Assembly (NCBI RefSeq): GCF_050749815.1
Contig: NZ_CP192735.1
Span: 1,302,001 to 1,366,000 of the forward strand
Length of the DNA stretch: 64,000 nt
Direction: 5' to 3'
Origin: Dyella_A sp050749815
Lineage (GTDB): Bacteria; Pseudomonadota; Gammaproteobacteria; Xanthomonadales; Rhodanobacteraceae
The notes below the pieces were generated by a model. That model ran no database searches. It was not told the DNA's origin and was given only the letters and a program-made list of their open reading frames with translations. Positions within the stretch are counted from its first letter, which is position 1. The number at the start of each line of letters is the position of its first letter. The position numbers and the translations under genes were made by a program. Below, piece after piece: positions 14,748 through 23,356 of the stretch.

Positions 14748-14774
14748 GCAAAAGTCGACTCTGACCCTTGTTTT
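14748..14774. repeat. Boundary repeat, copy C
   Basis: GCAAAAGTCGACTCTGACCC followed by TTGTTTT. It is the cleanest copy of the repeat also seen at 10906 and 11722, and it lies directly in front of the decayed response-regulator fragment at 14790. The 14609-14916 gap holds only this repeat and that fragment. Confidence 0.6.
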
Positions 14775-14789
14775 GCTGATGCGCGAACC

Positions 14790-14890
14790 GGATCGCTGCG
14801 CTCATGCCGCAGGGGCATGGGGATGCCGAGGTCACCCTTGCGGAAAGGGACCACGTTGATGGGGAGCCAGCAGTATCGGCAAGTCTTGCG
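14790..14890 (+). pseudogene. Decayed 3' fragment of a LytTR response-regulator gene
   Basis: About 100 bases align with 10790-10890, the 3' end of the intact LytTR regulator, with many matches. The best block, GGGGCATGGGGATGCCGA, is identical. Translated, PQGHGDAEVTL parallels PRGHGDAELTL of the intact protein; then a frameshift breaks the frame. Both copies lie in the same orientation and each is adjacent to a copy of the AAAAGTCGA boundary repeat. Confidence 0.75.
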
Positions 14891-14916
14891 CGCTTCGACT
14901 GCGTACATAAGTACAG

Positions 14917-15732
14917 CTATCGCAACCAAACATTAACTGTAGACCTGACGGAGAAGAGTTCGTCGATTGGAGTCGCAACAGCAGCCGGGAGGTCCGGTTT
15001 AAGCGCTTGCTTGTAGGCCCCACCGAAACCCTCAGTCGCCGACTTGACAAGAGGATGAAGTTTACGCGCCACCTCATAGATAAAGTTATTCTCAAAGGCA
15101 ACAGTCTTCCCACCACAGTTAGTCAGCTCGGGCGCTTTCTGTGCATCGGGCACCGTTATGGTACCTCCAGTATGTACGACGGAGTGCCTCAGTTGCCATA
15201 ACACCTTTAGTCGCCTGCATTCTGCATTGCCGAAAAGTTGCCTATTGAGATTAAATGCTGAGAAATAGGAATTGACGCGCTCCGGACTATGCCAGCCAGG
15301 AAGCGAATCTGCAATGATGATGCCAGCGGAGAATCCTCCGCCACGGCGGTATGCCGACAACCGAACCAGATCGACTGACAGACTTGCGTTTTTCTCGATT
15401 TGCTTGAAGAATTTCTCAACGTCAAAATTTCTAAAATAGACACTGTTCTCGAATGCGCCCGCAAATAGATATCGTTGAAACGTTTCGAAATGCCCCATAA
15501 TTGCAGGAAGCATAGCTACACTTATGTGACGAATACTATCTATAGCATCAGCCCCGTACGTTCCGTTAATCTTGAACTTCCGCAGGCATAAATCGACCGC
15601 TGACTTAGCCTCAACGACATAGCGAAGAAAGGCTGTGGCGGGCTCCTTTAAATACTCTGCATGACTGACGTGTGTCACACCCGGCGATGCGACAAGGTAC
15701 TGGTGGAACTCTTTTACTGGCCTTCCGGGCAT
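14917..15732 (-). CDS. HEPN-like protein of unknown function
   Basis: A 271-residue, mostly helical protein. Residues 182-187 read RHSVVH, an Rx4H motif on a helix (CRRLKVLWQLRHSVVHTGG), the signature of HEPN-domain ribonucleases and their relatives found in toxin-antitoxin and abortive-infection systems. Upstream helices (MLPAIMGHFETFQRYLFAGAF) resemble those of RiboL-PSP/MAE-type HEPN proteins; the exact subfamily is not certain. The start ATG has GAAAGGTG upstream. A 64-codon acidic gene precedes it by 62 bases on the same strand and could be its partner. GC content is far below that of the core genes. RNase activity is inference from the motif only. Confidence 0.6.
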   Translation of the reverse strand: MPGRPVKEFHQYLVASPGVTHVSHAEYLKEPATAFLRYVVEAKSAVDLCLRKFKINGTYGADAIDSIRHISVAMLPAIMGHFETFQRYLFAGAFENSVYFRNFDVEKFFKQIEKNASLSVDLVRLSAYRRGGGFSAGIIIADSLPGWHSPERVNSYFSAFNLNRQLFGNAECRRLKVLWQLRHSVVHTGGTITVPDAQKAPELTNCGGKTVAFENNFIYEVARKLHPLVKSATEGFGGAYKQALKPDLPAAVATPIDELFSVRSTVNVWLR

Positions 15733-15794
15733 CGAGCACCTTTCAGGTAAATAAGAGGTGGTGCAGCCGTCCGCTTTGAAAAACTTGCGTACCG

Positions 15795-15989
15795 CTACGT
15801 GCGTACGTACTGGTCAGGAACCTGCTCCCAATCGTTACATTTACGGCGAACACCCCTTCTAAACGCTCGATACAACTCATACGCGTCAATCTCTATATCG
15901 GGAGCAACTTCACGTACAGCATCTTCCAGTGCGCGACGCATCTCCGAGCTGAGGTGATCCACGATCTCTTCCATTTGCACTTGTGCCAT
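15795..15989 (-). CDS. Small acidic protein upstream of the HEPN-like gene
   Basis: A 64-residue protein (starts MAQVQMEEIVDHLSSEMRRA; a second methionine at position 6 is also possible) with an acidic amphipathic first half and a basic second half (YELYRAFRRGVRRKCNDWEQ). No family is recognised. Size, orientation and the 62-base distance to the HEPN-like gene would suit an antitoxin or regulatory partner, but nothing in the sequence proves this. Its codon use resembles the accessory neighbours. Confidence 0.45.
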   Translation of the reverse strand: MAQVQMEEIVDHLSSEMRRALEDAVREVAPDIEIDAYELYRAFRRGVRRKCNDWEQVPDQYVRT

Positions 15990-16089
15990 AGCGCCCCCGT
16001 AATTTATAAGATGGCTAACGTCTGATAGTTCTAGATTCGGCAGGATAACAGGTCTCAGGGCGCACTCTCACAAGCCTTGCCCGTTTACG

Positions 16090-16536
16090 CTAATGCAGCG
16101 CAGCCCGAAGACTAGCTGCTAACTCAATGCGCTCCCCACTGGTATAAGGCGCTTTCGTTCCCGCATGCAGCCCATCCTTCGAGTAGCGCGGAAACACGTG
16201 CAGATGAAAATGCCAAACATCCTGATCGCCAGCCGGCCCATTGTGCTGGCGCGTTGAGATCCCCTCACACTGGAAGGCATCCCGCATCGCCTGCGCCAGC
16301 CGACGCGTGGCACGAAAGAAGTCAGCGCCAAGGCTGTCCGGGATATCCAGCACGTTCTCGTAATGCGCCCGCGGAATCACCAGGCAGTTGCCCCTGATCC
16401 CACCGTAGTGGTGCGTCGGAACGAGGGCGTACACGTTGTCATCCACCAGCACAACGGCTGATTCCGGCGCCGGCGAGGGAAGCGTTTCAGCGATGCCGCA
16501 GAACGGGCACGCGTATCCGGCGGGGGCGTGCTTCAT
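16090..16536 (-). CDS. HIT family protein
   Basis: A 148-residue histidine-triad nucleotide-binding protein. The triad HFHLHVF gives His109, His111 and His113, with His113 expected as the nucleophile. An N-terminal CPFC (Cys10, Cys13) probably belongs to a zinc site as in many HIT proteins. The IPRAHYENVLDI and QHNGPAGDQDVWH blocks support the assignment. HIT enzymes hydrolyse nucleoside phosphoramidates or dinucleoside polyphosphates; the substrate here is not predictable. It returns to the high GC content of the core and marks the right side of the accessory stretch. Confidence 0.9.
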   Translation of the reverse strand: MKHAPAGYACPFCGIAETLPSPAPESAVVLVDDNVYALVPTHHYGGIRGNCLVIPRAHYENVLDIPDSLGADFFRATRRLAQAMRDAFQCEGISTRQHNGPAGDQDVWHFHLHVFPRYSKDGLHAGTKAPYTSGERIELAASLRAALH

Positions 16537-16864
16537 GAGGCCTGACGCCGAATAGTTTCGAAATGCAGTGTCATCCTGCCGCCTACTCCTTCAAGCTCCG
16601 CGCACCCCGCGCGGCACTTCCCTGGTTAACCCCACGACGACAACCTGCTGATGCAGCCAGCTCGCATGGTCTTGCGCCTTCCCCTGGGTGCCGAGAGCGA
16701 CCCGGCTGTCGGATCGTTCCACGGGCCATCAGGCGGCACAAGTGCGAGGCCGTCCTGGTCTCCGGACCCGCCCACGTCATCCCCCATCCCACTCACCCCA
16801 AACCGCTTGCCCCACCCCACCCCACCCGCGACCCTGCGCCCACTGTCACAGGGAGCGTCCATCC
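16537..16864. other. Intergenic region without recognisable gene
   Basis: These 328 bases separate the divergent HIT and PQQ-dehydrogenase genes. Frames that cross them have no family features. A C-rich run (CCCCACCCCACCC) near 16810-16825 precedes the dehydrogenase start. No promoter could be assigned with confidence. Confidence 0.5.
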
Positions 16865-18832
16865 ATGCGTGGTTCCACCTTCATCCTCGCCGCCGCCATT
16901 ACCGCCCTGCTCGGTGGCTGTTCTCGTTCTGCCCCGGTCGACGTGCCGCCGCTGGATGCTGCGGCGCAGGCGTTCCAGTGGTCCGCTTGGGGTGGCGATG
17001 CGGGCGGCAGCCGGTTTGCGCCGCTGAGCCAGATCACCCCGGCGAACGTGGCGGCGCTGAAGCCGGCATGGACGTTCCACACCGGCGCGCTGGCCAAGGG
17101 CTGGGAAACCGAGGGCAAGCTGACCTTCGAGGCGACGCCGCTGTTCGTGGACGGCACGCTGTACTTCAGCACCGCCACCGGCGAGGTGTTCGCGCTGGAT
17201 GCGGCCACCGGCACGCAGCGCTGGAAATTCGATGCGCACGTCGACGGCAGCGAGGACCGCTCCGAGCTGGCTTCGCGCGGCGTCACCTGGTGGCGTGACC
17301 CGACCGCGGCGGCTGGTACCACCTGCGCCACGCGGGTGTTTTTCGGAACCGTCGATGCGCGACTGATCGCGCTGGATGCGGCCACCGGCAAGCCCTGCGA
17401 AGGCTTCGGCGAGCACGGCCAGTTGCAGCTCTCCGCGCACCTGCTGCGCGATTCCTCCAAGGGCGATTACGAGTTCACCTCGCCGCCGGCAGTGGACGGC
17501 GACACGCTGATCCTCGGCTCGTCGATCGGCGACAACTGGTCGGCCGCCAATGCGTTGGGCGTGGTGCGCGCGTTCGATGCGCGCACCGGCGCGCTGCGCT
17601 GGCACTGGGACCCGGTGGAGCGCACCGCCGAGGCCGGCGACCCGGAGGCCAAGCCCTACCCCACCTGGGACGGCGCGGCCAATGCCTGGGGCGTGTTCTC
17701 GGTGGATGCGGCGCGGCACCTGGTGTTCATCCCCACCGGCTCGGCCAGCCCGGACCCCTACGGCGGCGAGCGCCCCGGCGACAACCACTGGGCCAACTCG
17801 CTGGTGGCGCTGGATACGGCCACTGGCAAGCTGGTGTGGGCGCGCCAGCTGATCCACCACGACGTGTGGGATTACGACCTGGCGGCGCAACCGATGCTGG
17901 TGGACATCAAGCGCGACGGGCAGAGCATCCCGGCGGTGATCCAGCTGACCAAGACCGGCCAGGTGTTCGTGTTCCGCCGCGACGACGGCACGCCGCTGTT
18001 CGACATCACCGAGAAGCCGGTGCCGCAGGACGGCGTGGCGGGCGAGAAGCTGTCGCCGACGCAGCCGTTCTCGGCCCTGCCCTCGCTGGTGCGCAACGGA
18101 CCGGTGACGCCGGCCGACGCGCACGGCCTCACCTTCTGGGACCGCAACCGCTGCCGCGAGCTGATCGGCTCGCTGAAGAGCGAGAGCATCTTCACCCCGC
18201 CCAGCCTGCAGGGCACCATCGAGATGCCCAGCTACGCCGGCGGCGTGAACTGGGGCTCCGGTGCGTGGGACCCGGCCACGCAGACCCTGGTGACCAACGT
18301 CAACGACCTGCCGATGCAGGTGCAGCTGCTGCCGCGCGAGGAGTGGCTGCGGCAGATCAAGGCCGGCGGCGAAAAGGGCTGGGAGTACGCCCGCATGAAG
18401 CACACGCCGTACGGCATGCGCCGGCGCGTGCTGCAGTCGCCGCTGGGAGCGCCGTGCATCGCCCCGCCGTGGGGCCGGGTGGTGGCGCTGAACCTGGGCA
18501 CCGGCAAGCTGGACTGGTCGATCCCGCTGGGCACCGGCAAGCACAAGGCGCCGTGGCCGATCTCGATCAAGGGCATGCCGGGCATGGGCGGGCCGCTGAT
18601 GACGGCCAGCGGACTGGTGTTTATCGCCGCCTCCACCGACGGCTACCTTCGCGCGCTGGACCGGGCCACGGGCAAGGAACTGTGGCGCGCCGAACTGCCG
18701 GCTCCGGGCATGGCCACGCCGATGACGTTCGCGGTGGGCAACCGGCAGTACGTGGTGATCGCGGCCGGCGGGCACGGCAAGCTGGATACCGGGCGTAGTG
18801 ATGCGCTGGTGGCGTTCAAGTTGCCGGAGTGA
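16865..18832 (+). CDS. PQQ-dependent dehydrogenase, lipoprotein form (glucose/quinate dehydrogenase-like)
   Basis: A 655-residue quinoprotein. The N-terminus is a lipoprotein signal peptide with lipobox LGGC (Cys19), so the enzyme should be anchored to a periplasmic membrane face. The rest is an eight-bladed propeller of PQQ repeats: repeated ALDAATGKxxW blades, WSAWGGDAGGSRFAPLSQI at the entry, HHDVWDYDLAAQPMLVDI with an Asp expected near the PQQ, and a closing blade GYLRALDRATGKELW. It resembles the soluble domain of membrane glucose or quinate/shikimate dehydrogenases but lacks their N-terminal membrane helices. Electrons probably pass to ubiquinone or a cytochrome. The substrate is undetermined. 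The ATG at 16865 is set by the signal peptide; no PQQ-synthesis genes are nearby. Confidence 0.88.
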   Translation: MRGSTFILAAAITALLGGCSRSAPVDVPPLDAAAQAFQWSAWGGDAGGSRFAPLSQITPANVAALKPAWTFHTGALAKGWETEGKLTFEATPLFVDGTLYFSTATGEVFALDAATGTQRWKFDAHVDGSEDRSELASRGVTWWRDPTAAAGTTCATRVFFGTVDARLIALDAATGKPCEGFGEHGQLQLSAHLLRDSSKGDYEFTSPPAVDGDTLILGSSIGDNWSAANALGVVRAFDARTGALRWHWDPVERTAEAGDPEAKPYPTWDGAANAWGVFSVDAARHLVFIPTGSASPDPYGGERPGDNHWANSLVALDTATGKLVWARQLIHHDVWDYDLAAQPMLVDIKRDGQSIPAVIQLTKTGQVFVFRRDDGTPLFDITEKPVPQDGVAGEKLSPTQPFSALPSLVRNGPVTPADAHGLTFWDRNRCRELIGSLKSESIFTPPSLQGTIEMPSYAGGVNWGSGAWDPATQTLVTNVNDLPMQVQLLPREEWLRQIKAGGEKGWEYARMKHTPYGMRRRVLQSPLGAPCIAPPWGRVVALNLGTGKLDWSIPLGTGKHKAPWPISIKGMPGMGGPLMTASGLVFIAASTDGYLRALDRATGKELWRAELPAPGMATPMTFAVGNRQYVVIAAGGHGKLDTGRSDALVAFKLPE

Positions 18833-18892
18833 GGCCGAGCGACGGCCTCCGTCGTGCGAGTTGCCCGTGCGCGGGGTGCTTGGTTTGCCGGA

Positions 18893-19330
18893 TCAGCCCC
18901 TGCAGCCATGCCGTTTGATGAGCCGACTCCGTTCATCCAACTGCCGGCTAGCCGACAGGTCGGGACCAACTTGAACGTCGAGGGCGAGATATCGGCAAAG
19001 CGTCTCCCTGTTCAGCCGCCTTTGTTGTACGGGTTGAGTGGGTATGCCGGGCTTGGCGAGCCGAGTGCGTGAACAGGGCGCTGTCTGGACCCATAGATCG
19101 GTTTCAGCCATGCAGAGATAGCCAACTACGGGAGCAAGCCCATCGATTCCACCAGGCGTTGCGGGCTGTCGTGGATTCGGTTCGCGCAAGAGCTGAGCGG
19201 CCGCTGGGGAGAGCGCAGGCTCCGATACCCCAGGTAGCGGCGCCTGCCCTCCCGGCGACGGCGAACGTTGAGCCATGACTCCATGGGCAGTCATCGCAAG
19301 CAGACCGGCTGCTAGATAGATGCTTTTCAA
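18893..19330 (-). CDS. Putative secreted hypothetical protein
   Basis: Beginning at a TTG (19328-19330), the frame gives a 145-residue protein with a good signal peptide (KSIYLAAGLLAMTAHGVMA). The mature part is rich in Pro and Ala at first and then has four cysteines, in YLCMAETDLWVQTAPCSR, ETLCRYL and KRHGCRG, which could form disulphides in the periplasm. The frame stays open upstream to 19459 but that extension is not protein-like. No family is recognised, and the non-ATG start lowers confidence. It is convergent with the PQQ dehydrogenase, 60 bases apart. Confidence 0.4.
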   Translation of the reverse strand: MKSIYLAAGLLAMTAHGVMAQRSPSPGGQAPLPGVSEPALSPAAAQLLREPNPRQPATPGGIDGLAPVVGYLCMAETDLWVQTAPCSRTRLAKPGIPTQPVQQRRLNRETLCRYLALDVQVGPDLSASRQLDERSRLIKRHGCRG

Positions 19331-19596
19331 AATGAGCCCGTCCCACACAGATTCGCCACCCAATCGCATCGACGTTTTTTTCGCCCAACCGATGCTGCTC
19401 TCGCAGCCGTACTGTACGGGCTTACTGCATCGCGCTGTGCGGTGGTAACCGGGCTCCACGTCTCAGCCGCAGCACCGAACCGGCGCATTCCCTGAAGTGA
19501 TGGTTGCTGCTGACAAGCGCTAACGGGTGCCCTCGGGTTCGCTGCACCGCCGAAACCACGTAGCATTCGCAGGCGCCACCTTGGCTGGAGCCCCGC

Positions 19597-21645
19597 ATGC
19601 CGTCCGATTTCCACTCGCCCTATCGTCACGGTTTCGTGCGGCTGGCAGCCGCCGTGCCGGCGATACGGCTGGCCGACCCGGCGTTCAACGCCGAGCGCAC
19701 CATTGCGCAGTTGCGTGAGGCGGCGGCGGAAGGTGCGGCGGTGGTGGTGTTTCCGGAGCTGGGGCTCTCCGGCTACAGCCTGGACGACCTGGCCCAGCAG
19801 GATGCCCTGCTCGATGCCAGCCTGGCCGCGCTGGACGCGGTGCGCGAGGCCACCACGCAGCTGCTGCCGCTGGTGTTCGTGGGGCTGCCGCTGCGGGTGG
19901 AAGGCCAGCTGTTCAACGTGGCTGCCGCGCTGCAGGGCGGCGAGCTGCTGGGCGTGGTGCCCAAGCGCTATCTGCCCAACTACCGCGAGTTCTACGAGGC
20001 GCGCCAGTACACCGCCGGCGACCACGCGGTGGCGAATACCGCGGTGGTGCTGGGGCGCGAGGTGCCGTTTGGCAGCGACCTGATCTTTACCGCGGCCTCG
20101 CATCCGCACCTGCGCGTGCATGCGGAGATCTGCGAAGACATGTGGGTGCCGGTGCCGCCGAGCACCTACGCCGCGCTGGCCGGCGCCAACGTGCTGGTGA
20201 ACCTGTCGGCCAGCAACGTCACCGTGGGCAAGGCCGATTACCGCCGCCTGCTGTGCGAGAGCCATTCCGCGCGCTGCCTGGCCGCGCACGTGTACACCTC
20301 GGCGGGCCTGGGCGAATCCACCACGGATCTGGCCTGGGACGGCCAGGCGATGATCGCCGAGAACGGCGCGGTGCTGGCCGAATCGGAGCGCTTCCAGGCC
20401 GAGGACCACCTGCTGCTGGCCGACGTGGATCTGGAGCGGCTGGTGCAGGAACGCATGCGCATGACCAGCTACAACGATCAGGTGCGCGATCTCAATCCGC
20501 AACTGCGCGCCATGCGCCGGGTGCCGTTCGCTTTCCGCGCGCCCACGCTCAAAGACCACCGGCTGCGCCGTCGCGTGCCGCGCTACCCGTACGTGCCCTC
20601 GAACCCGGCCACGCTGGACCAGCGCTGCTACGAGGCGATCAACATCCAGGCGCACGGCTTGATCCAGCGCATGCGTGCCACCGGTTCGCAGCGGTTGGTG
20701 ATCGGCGTGTCGGGCGGGCTGGATTCCACGCTGGCGCTACTGGTGGCGGTGGAGGCGTTCGACCGGCTCGGCCTGCCGCGCGCCAACATCCTCGGCTACA
20801 CCATGCCCGGCTTCGCCACCAGCACGCAGACGCGCGACCAGGCGCATGCGCTGATGCGCGCGCTGGGCGTCACCGGCGAGGAGATCGACATCCGGCCCTC
20901 GTGCCAACAGATGCTGGCGGACCTGGGCCACCCGTACGCCCAGGGCGAGCCGGTGTACGACATCACCTTCGAGAACGTGCAGGCCGGCGAGCGCACCTCG
21001 CACCTGTTCCGACTGGCCAACCAGCACCGCGCGTTCGTGCTGGGCACCGGTGATCTCAGCGAGCTGGCGCTGGGCTGGTGTACCTACGGCGTGGGCGATC
21101 ACATGTCGCACTACAACGTGAATGCGTCGGTGCCCAAGACGCTGATCCAGCACCTGATCCTGTGGCTGGCCCAGGGAGGCCGCCACGACGCGGCGACGCG
21201 CACGGTGCTGGAGGCGATCGCTGGCACCACCATCTCGCCCGAGCTGGTGCCCGCCGACGCCAGCGGCGCGATGCAGGACACCGAGGCGCACGTGGGCCCG
21301 TACCCGCTGCAGGATTTCACGCTGTACCACCTCACCCGCTTTGGCTTCCGCCCCAGCAAGATCGCCTACCTCGCCCACCAGGCCTGGGGCGATGCGGCGC
21401 AGGGCGAGTGGCCTTCGCTGGTGCAGGAGGCGCAGCGGCGCGCGTACACGCTGGCCGAGATCAAGCACTGGATGGAGCTGTTCATCACCCGCTTCTTCGC
21501 CGCGCAGTTCAAGCGCAGCGCGGTGCCGAACGCGCCCAAGGTGGGCGGCGGCGGTTCGCTGTCGCCGCGCGGCGACTGGCGCATGCCCAGCGACGCCTCG
21601 GCCGAGGCCTGGCTGCGCGACCTGCGCGAGAACGTGCCGGCATGA
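19597..21645 (+). CDS. nadE: Glutamine-dependent NAD+ synthetase
   Basis: A 682-residue two-domain enzyme that converts deamido-NAD to NAD using glutamine-derived ammonia and ATP. The N-terminal nitrilase-type glutaminase domain (1-300) has the Glu-Lys-Cys triad: Glu54 (VVFPELGLSGY), Lys123 (VPKRYLPNYREFYE) and Cys179 (AEICEDMW). The C-terminal synthetase domain has the PP-loop SGGLDS (372-377) and the TGDLSELALGWCTYGVGDHMSHYNVN block. The length is right for the long bacterial form. The stop overlaps the start of the Sua5-type gene (ATGA), so the two are co-translated. Confidence 0.95.
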   Translation: MPSDFHSPYRHGFVRLAAAVPAIRLADPAFNAERTIAQLREAAAEGAAVVVFPELGLSGYSLDDLAQQDALLDASLAALDAVREATTQLLPLVFVGLPLRVEGQLFNVAAALQGGELLGVVPKRYLPNYREFYEARQYTAGDHAVANTAVVLGREVPFGSDLIFTAASHPHLRVHAEICEDMWVPVPPSTYAALAGANVLVNLSASNVTVGKADYRRLLCESHSARCLAAHVYTSAGLGESTTDLAWDGQAMIAENGAVLAESERFQAEDHLLLADVDLERLVQERMRMTSYNDQVRDLNPQLRAMRRVPFAFRAPTLKDHRLRRRVPRYPYVPSNPATLDQRCYEAINIQAHGLIQRMRATGSQRLVIGVSGGLDSTLALLVAVEAFDRLGLPRANILGYTMPGFATSTQTRDQAHALMRALGVTGEEIDIRPSCQQMLADLGHPYAQGEPVYDITFENVQAGERTSHLFRLANQHRAFVLGTGDLSELALGWCTYGVGDHMSHYNVNASVPKTLIQHLILWLAQGGRHDAATRTVLEAIAGTTISPELVPADASGAMQDTEAHVGPYPLQDFTLYHLTRFGFRPSKIAYLAHQAWGDAAQGEWPSLVQEAQRRAYTLAEIKHWMELFITRFFAAQFKRSAVPNAPKVGGGGSLSPRGDWRMPSDASAEAWLRDLRENVPA

Positions 21646-22637
21646 GACTGCTGCGCTCGCCCGCCGAGAAAACCGAGGCGAAGATGCCCGGCAAGCAACC
21701 ACTGGCCCGCGCGGCCAAGGCGCTGCGCGCCGGCAAGCTGGTGGCCTTCCCTACCGAAACCGTCTACGGCCTGGGCGCCAACGCGCTGGACTCGGCGGCG
21801 GTGGCGCGCATCTTCGAGGTGAAGCGCCGGCCGCGTACCAGCCCGCTGATCATCCACGTGGACCGCATCGAGGCGGCGCGCGAGCTGGTGACGCAGTGGC
21901 CGGATGCGGCGCAGAAGCTGGCCGAGGCGTTCTGGCCCGGCCCGCTGACCCTGGTGCTGCCGCGGCGCGAGATCGTGCCGGACATCATTACCGGCGGCGG
22001 CAGCCACGTGGGCGTGCGCATGCCCAGCCATCCCGTGGCACTGGCGCTGATCGCCGCCGCCGGCGTGCCGGTGGCTGCACCCAGCGCCAACCGTTTCACC
22101 CAGATCTCGCCCACCACCGCCGAGCACGTGCGCGCGGGGCTGGGCAGCGACGTGGATGTGATCCTTGATGGTGGACCGTGCACGGTGGGCATCGAATCCA
22201 GCGTGCTGGCGCTGTACGACGACGGCCCGGTGCTGCTGCGCCCCGGCGGCGTGAGCTGCGAGGCGATCGAGGCGGTGATCGGTATGCCGGTGCGCGTGCC
22301 GGGCGCCGCGCCGGTGAAGGGCGAAACGCACGCGGCGCCAGGCATGCATTTTCGCCACTACAGCCCGCGCACCATGACGCTCACCGCCAACCCGTCGATG
22401 GCCGTGCCCAGCGGCGACGGCGCGTTGCTCACCCATCGCCCGGCGCACTACGCGGCGTTGCCGGTGGCGCACCTGCAGGTGATGCCGGATACGCCCGAGG
22501 CCTACGCGCAGCGCCTGTACGCCGCGCTGCACGAGCTCGATGCGCACGGCTACGACTGGATCGCCATCGACCTGCCGCCGGACGAGCCCGCCTGGGCCGC
22601 CGTGCGCGACCGGCTCAAGCGCGCCATCGCGCGCTGA
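21642..22637 (+). CDS. L-threonylcarbamoyladenylate synthase, Sua5 type
   Basis: This enzyme makes threonylcarbamoyl-AMP, the activated intermediate for t6A37 in tRNAs that read ANN codons. It has the YrdC/Sua5 core LVAFPTETVYGLGANAL, KRRPRTSPLIIHV (the KxRxxxxPL signature) and SANRFTQISPTTAEHV. A C-terminal extension of about 120 residues, starting near APGMHFRHYSP, corresponds to the Sua5 domain, so it is the long form rather than TsaC. The start at 21642 overlaps the nadE stop; a second ATG at 21684, just before the conserved region, is an alternative. The total is 331 aa from the first start. Confidence 0.92.
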   Translation: MRLLRSPAEKTEAKMPGKQPLARAAKALRAGKLVAFPTETVYGLGANALDSAAVARIFEVKRRPRTSPLIIHVDRIEAARELVTQWPDAAQKLAEAFWPGPLTLVLPRREIVPDIITGGGSHVGVRMPSHPVALALIAAAGVPVAAPSANRFTQISPTTAEHVRAGLGSDVDVILDGGPCTVGIESSVLALYDDGPVLLRPGGVSCEAIEAVIGMPVRVPGAAPVKGETHAAPGMHFRHYSPRTMTLTANPSMAVPSGDGALLTHRPAHYAALPVAHLQVMPDTPEAYAQRLYAALHELDAHGYDWIAIDLPPDEPAWAAVRDRLKRAIAR

Positions 22638-22933
22638 GCGCTGGCGGGGTTTTCCGATTTCGCATCCCGGCGGTGGGCCCGGCAGACACGCTGCGGCACA
22701 GATCGAGACGCTATGGACTGCGCCTCTGCACAGTCGTGGCCGCTCGGTCCTTCGACTTCCTCGCTCCTCAAAGCCGTGGCCATCCATGGCCACTCCCCGC
22801 GTGCGCTTCGCTACGCTCAGGACGAACGGGTGTTGTCTACGAGCCCGATCCGTAGAGGCGCGACTACACCGCCCTCCGAACAACACCCATTCATACTCGC
22901 CAGGGCCGCTGCGTTCGCGCGGCCGCGGGCGCC
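22638..22933. other. Intergenic region with degenerate repeat-like sequence
   Basis: A 296-base gap between convergent genes. It contains the string GTCCTTCGACTTCC and, 80 bases later, GCTACGCTCAGGACGAACGG, phrases typical of the short interspersed repeats of this lineage. No coding or RNA signal is apparent. Confidence 0.4.
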
Positions 22934-23338
22934 TTAGCGGCGGTTGATCACCGCCAGCAGCTCGCCCACCGTGCAGTGGGCTTCCACCGCGTGGCGCAGC
23001 GGCGCATTCGCAATCACCATGTAGCGATTGCGACGGCCCTCGCGCTGGCGCTGCAGTACGCCCGCCTCTTCCAGCTCGGCCACGATGCGCAGCACCGCGC
23101 GCTCGGTCACGCCGACCCGCGCCGCCACATCGCGCAGCAGCATGGTGGGATCGGCCGACAGGCAGAACAGCACGTGCGCGTGGTTGCTGAAGAACGTCCA
23201 GCCCGGTGAGGCCACCGCTGCCTTGGGCGCGGTGGTGCGCGTCGGCGCAGCAGCCTTCGCTTTCGCTTTCACGGGCGCGCGCTTGACCGGCGCCGAAACC
23301 TGACGTTTAATACCTGACATATTTTTCGTGTTTTCCAT
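22934..23338 (-). CDS. Winged-helix transcriptional regulator with Ala/Lys-rich N-terminal tail
   Basis: A 134-residue protein. Residues ~1-45 are a flexible Ala/Lys/Pro-rich tail. Residues ~50-115 form a MarR/ArsR-like winged helix (LLRDVAARVGVTERAVLRIVAELEEAGVLQRQREGRRNRYMV). The C-terminal helix HCTVGELLAVINRR may dimerise. It is divergent from isocitrate dehydrogenase with only 18 bases between the two start codons (36 if the second Met is used). The two promoters must therefore overlap coding sequence, and binding here would affect both genes. TGACAT...ATGTCA (23315-23342, 16-base AT-rich spacer) is a candidate operator. The ligand is unknown. Confidence 0.78.
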   Translation of the reverse strand: MENTKNMSGIKRQVSAPVKRAPVKAKAKAAAPTRTTAPKAAVASPGWTFFSNHAHVLFCLSADPTMLLRDVAARVGVTERAVLRIVAELEEAGVLQRQREGRRNRYMVIANAPLRHAVEAHCTVGELLAVINRR

Positions 23339-23356
23339 GTCACATAAGGAGCCGCC

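Noticed and set aside
10906..14890. Integrative element with its own integrase
   Set aside because: No integrase, relaxase or excisionase frame is present; only an IS3 transposase, which does not explain the regulator-tail repeat.
14804..15016. Open frame starting in the regulator fragment
   Set aside because: It only reads a few codons of the old LytTR frame and then passes antisense into the HEPN-like gene.
16793..18775. 660-codon open frame opposite the PQQ dehydrogenase gene
   Set aside because: Low-complexity antisense frame. The plus-strand frame has a lipobox and propeller repeats.
19327..20655. Long minus-strand frame across the start of nadE
   Set aside because: It covers conserved NadE codons in antisense and shows no domain; only the small secreted candidate at 18893-19330 in another frame was kept, at low confidence.
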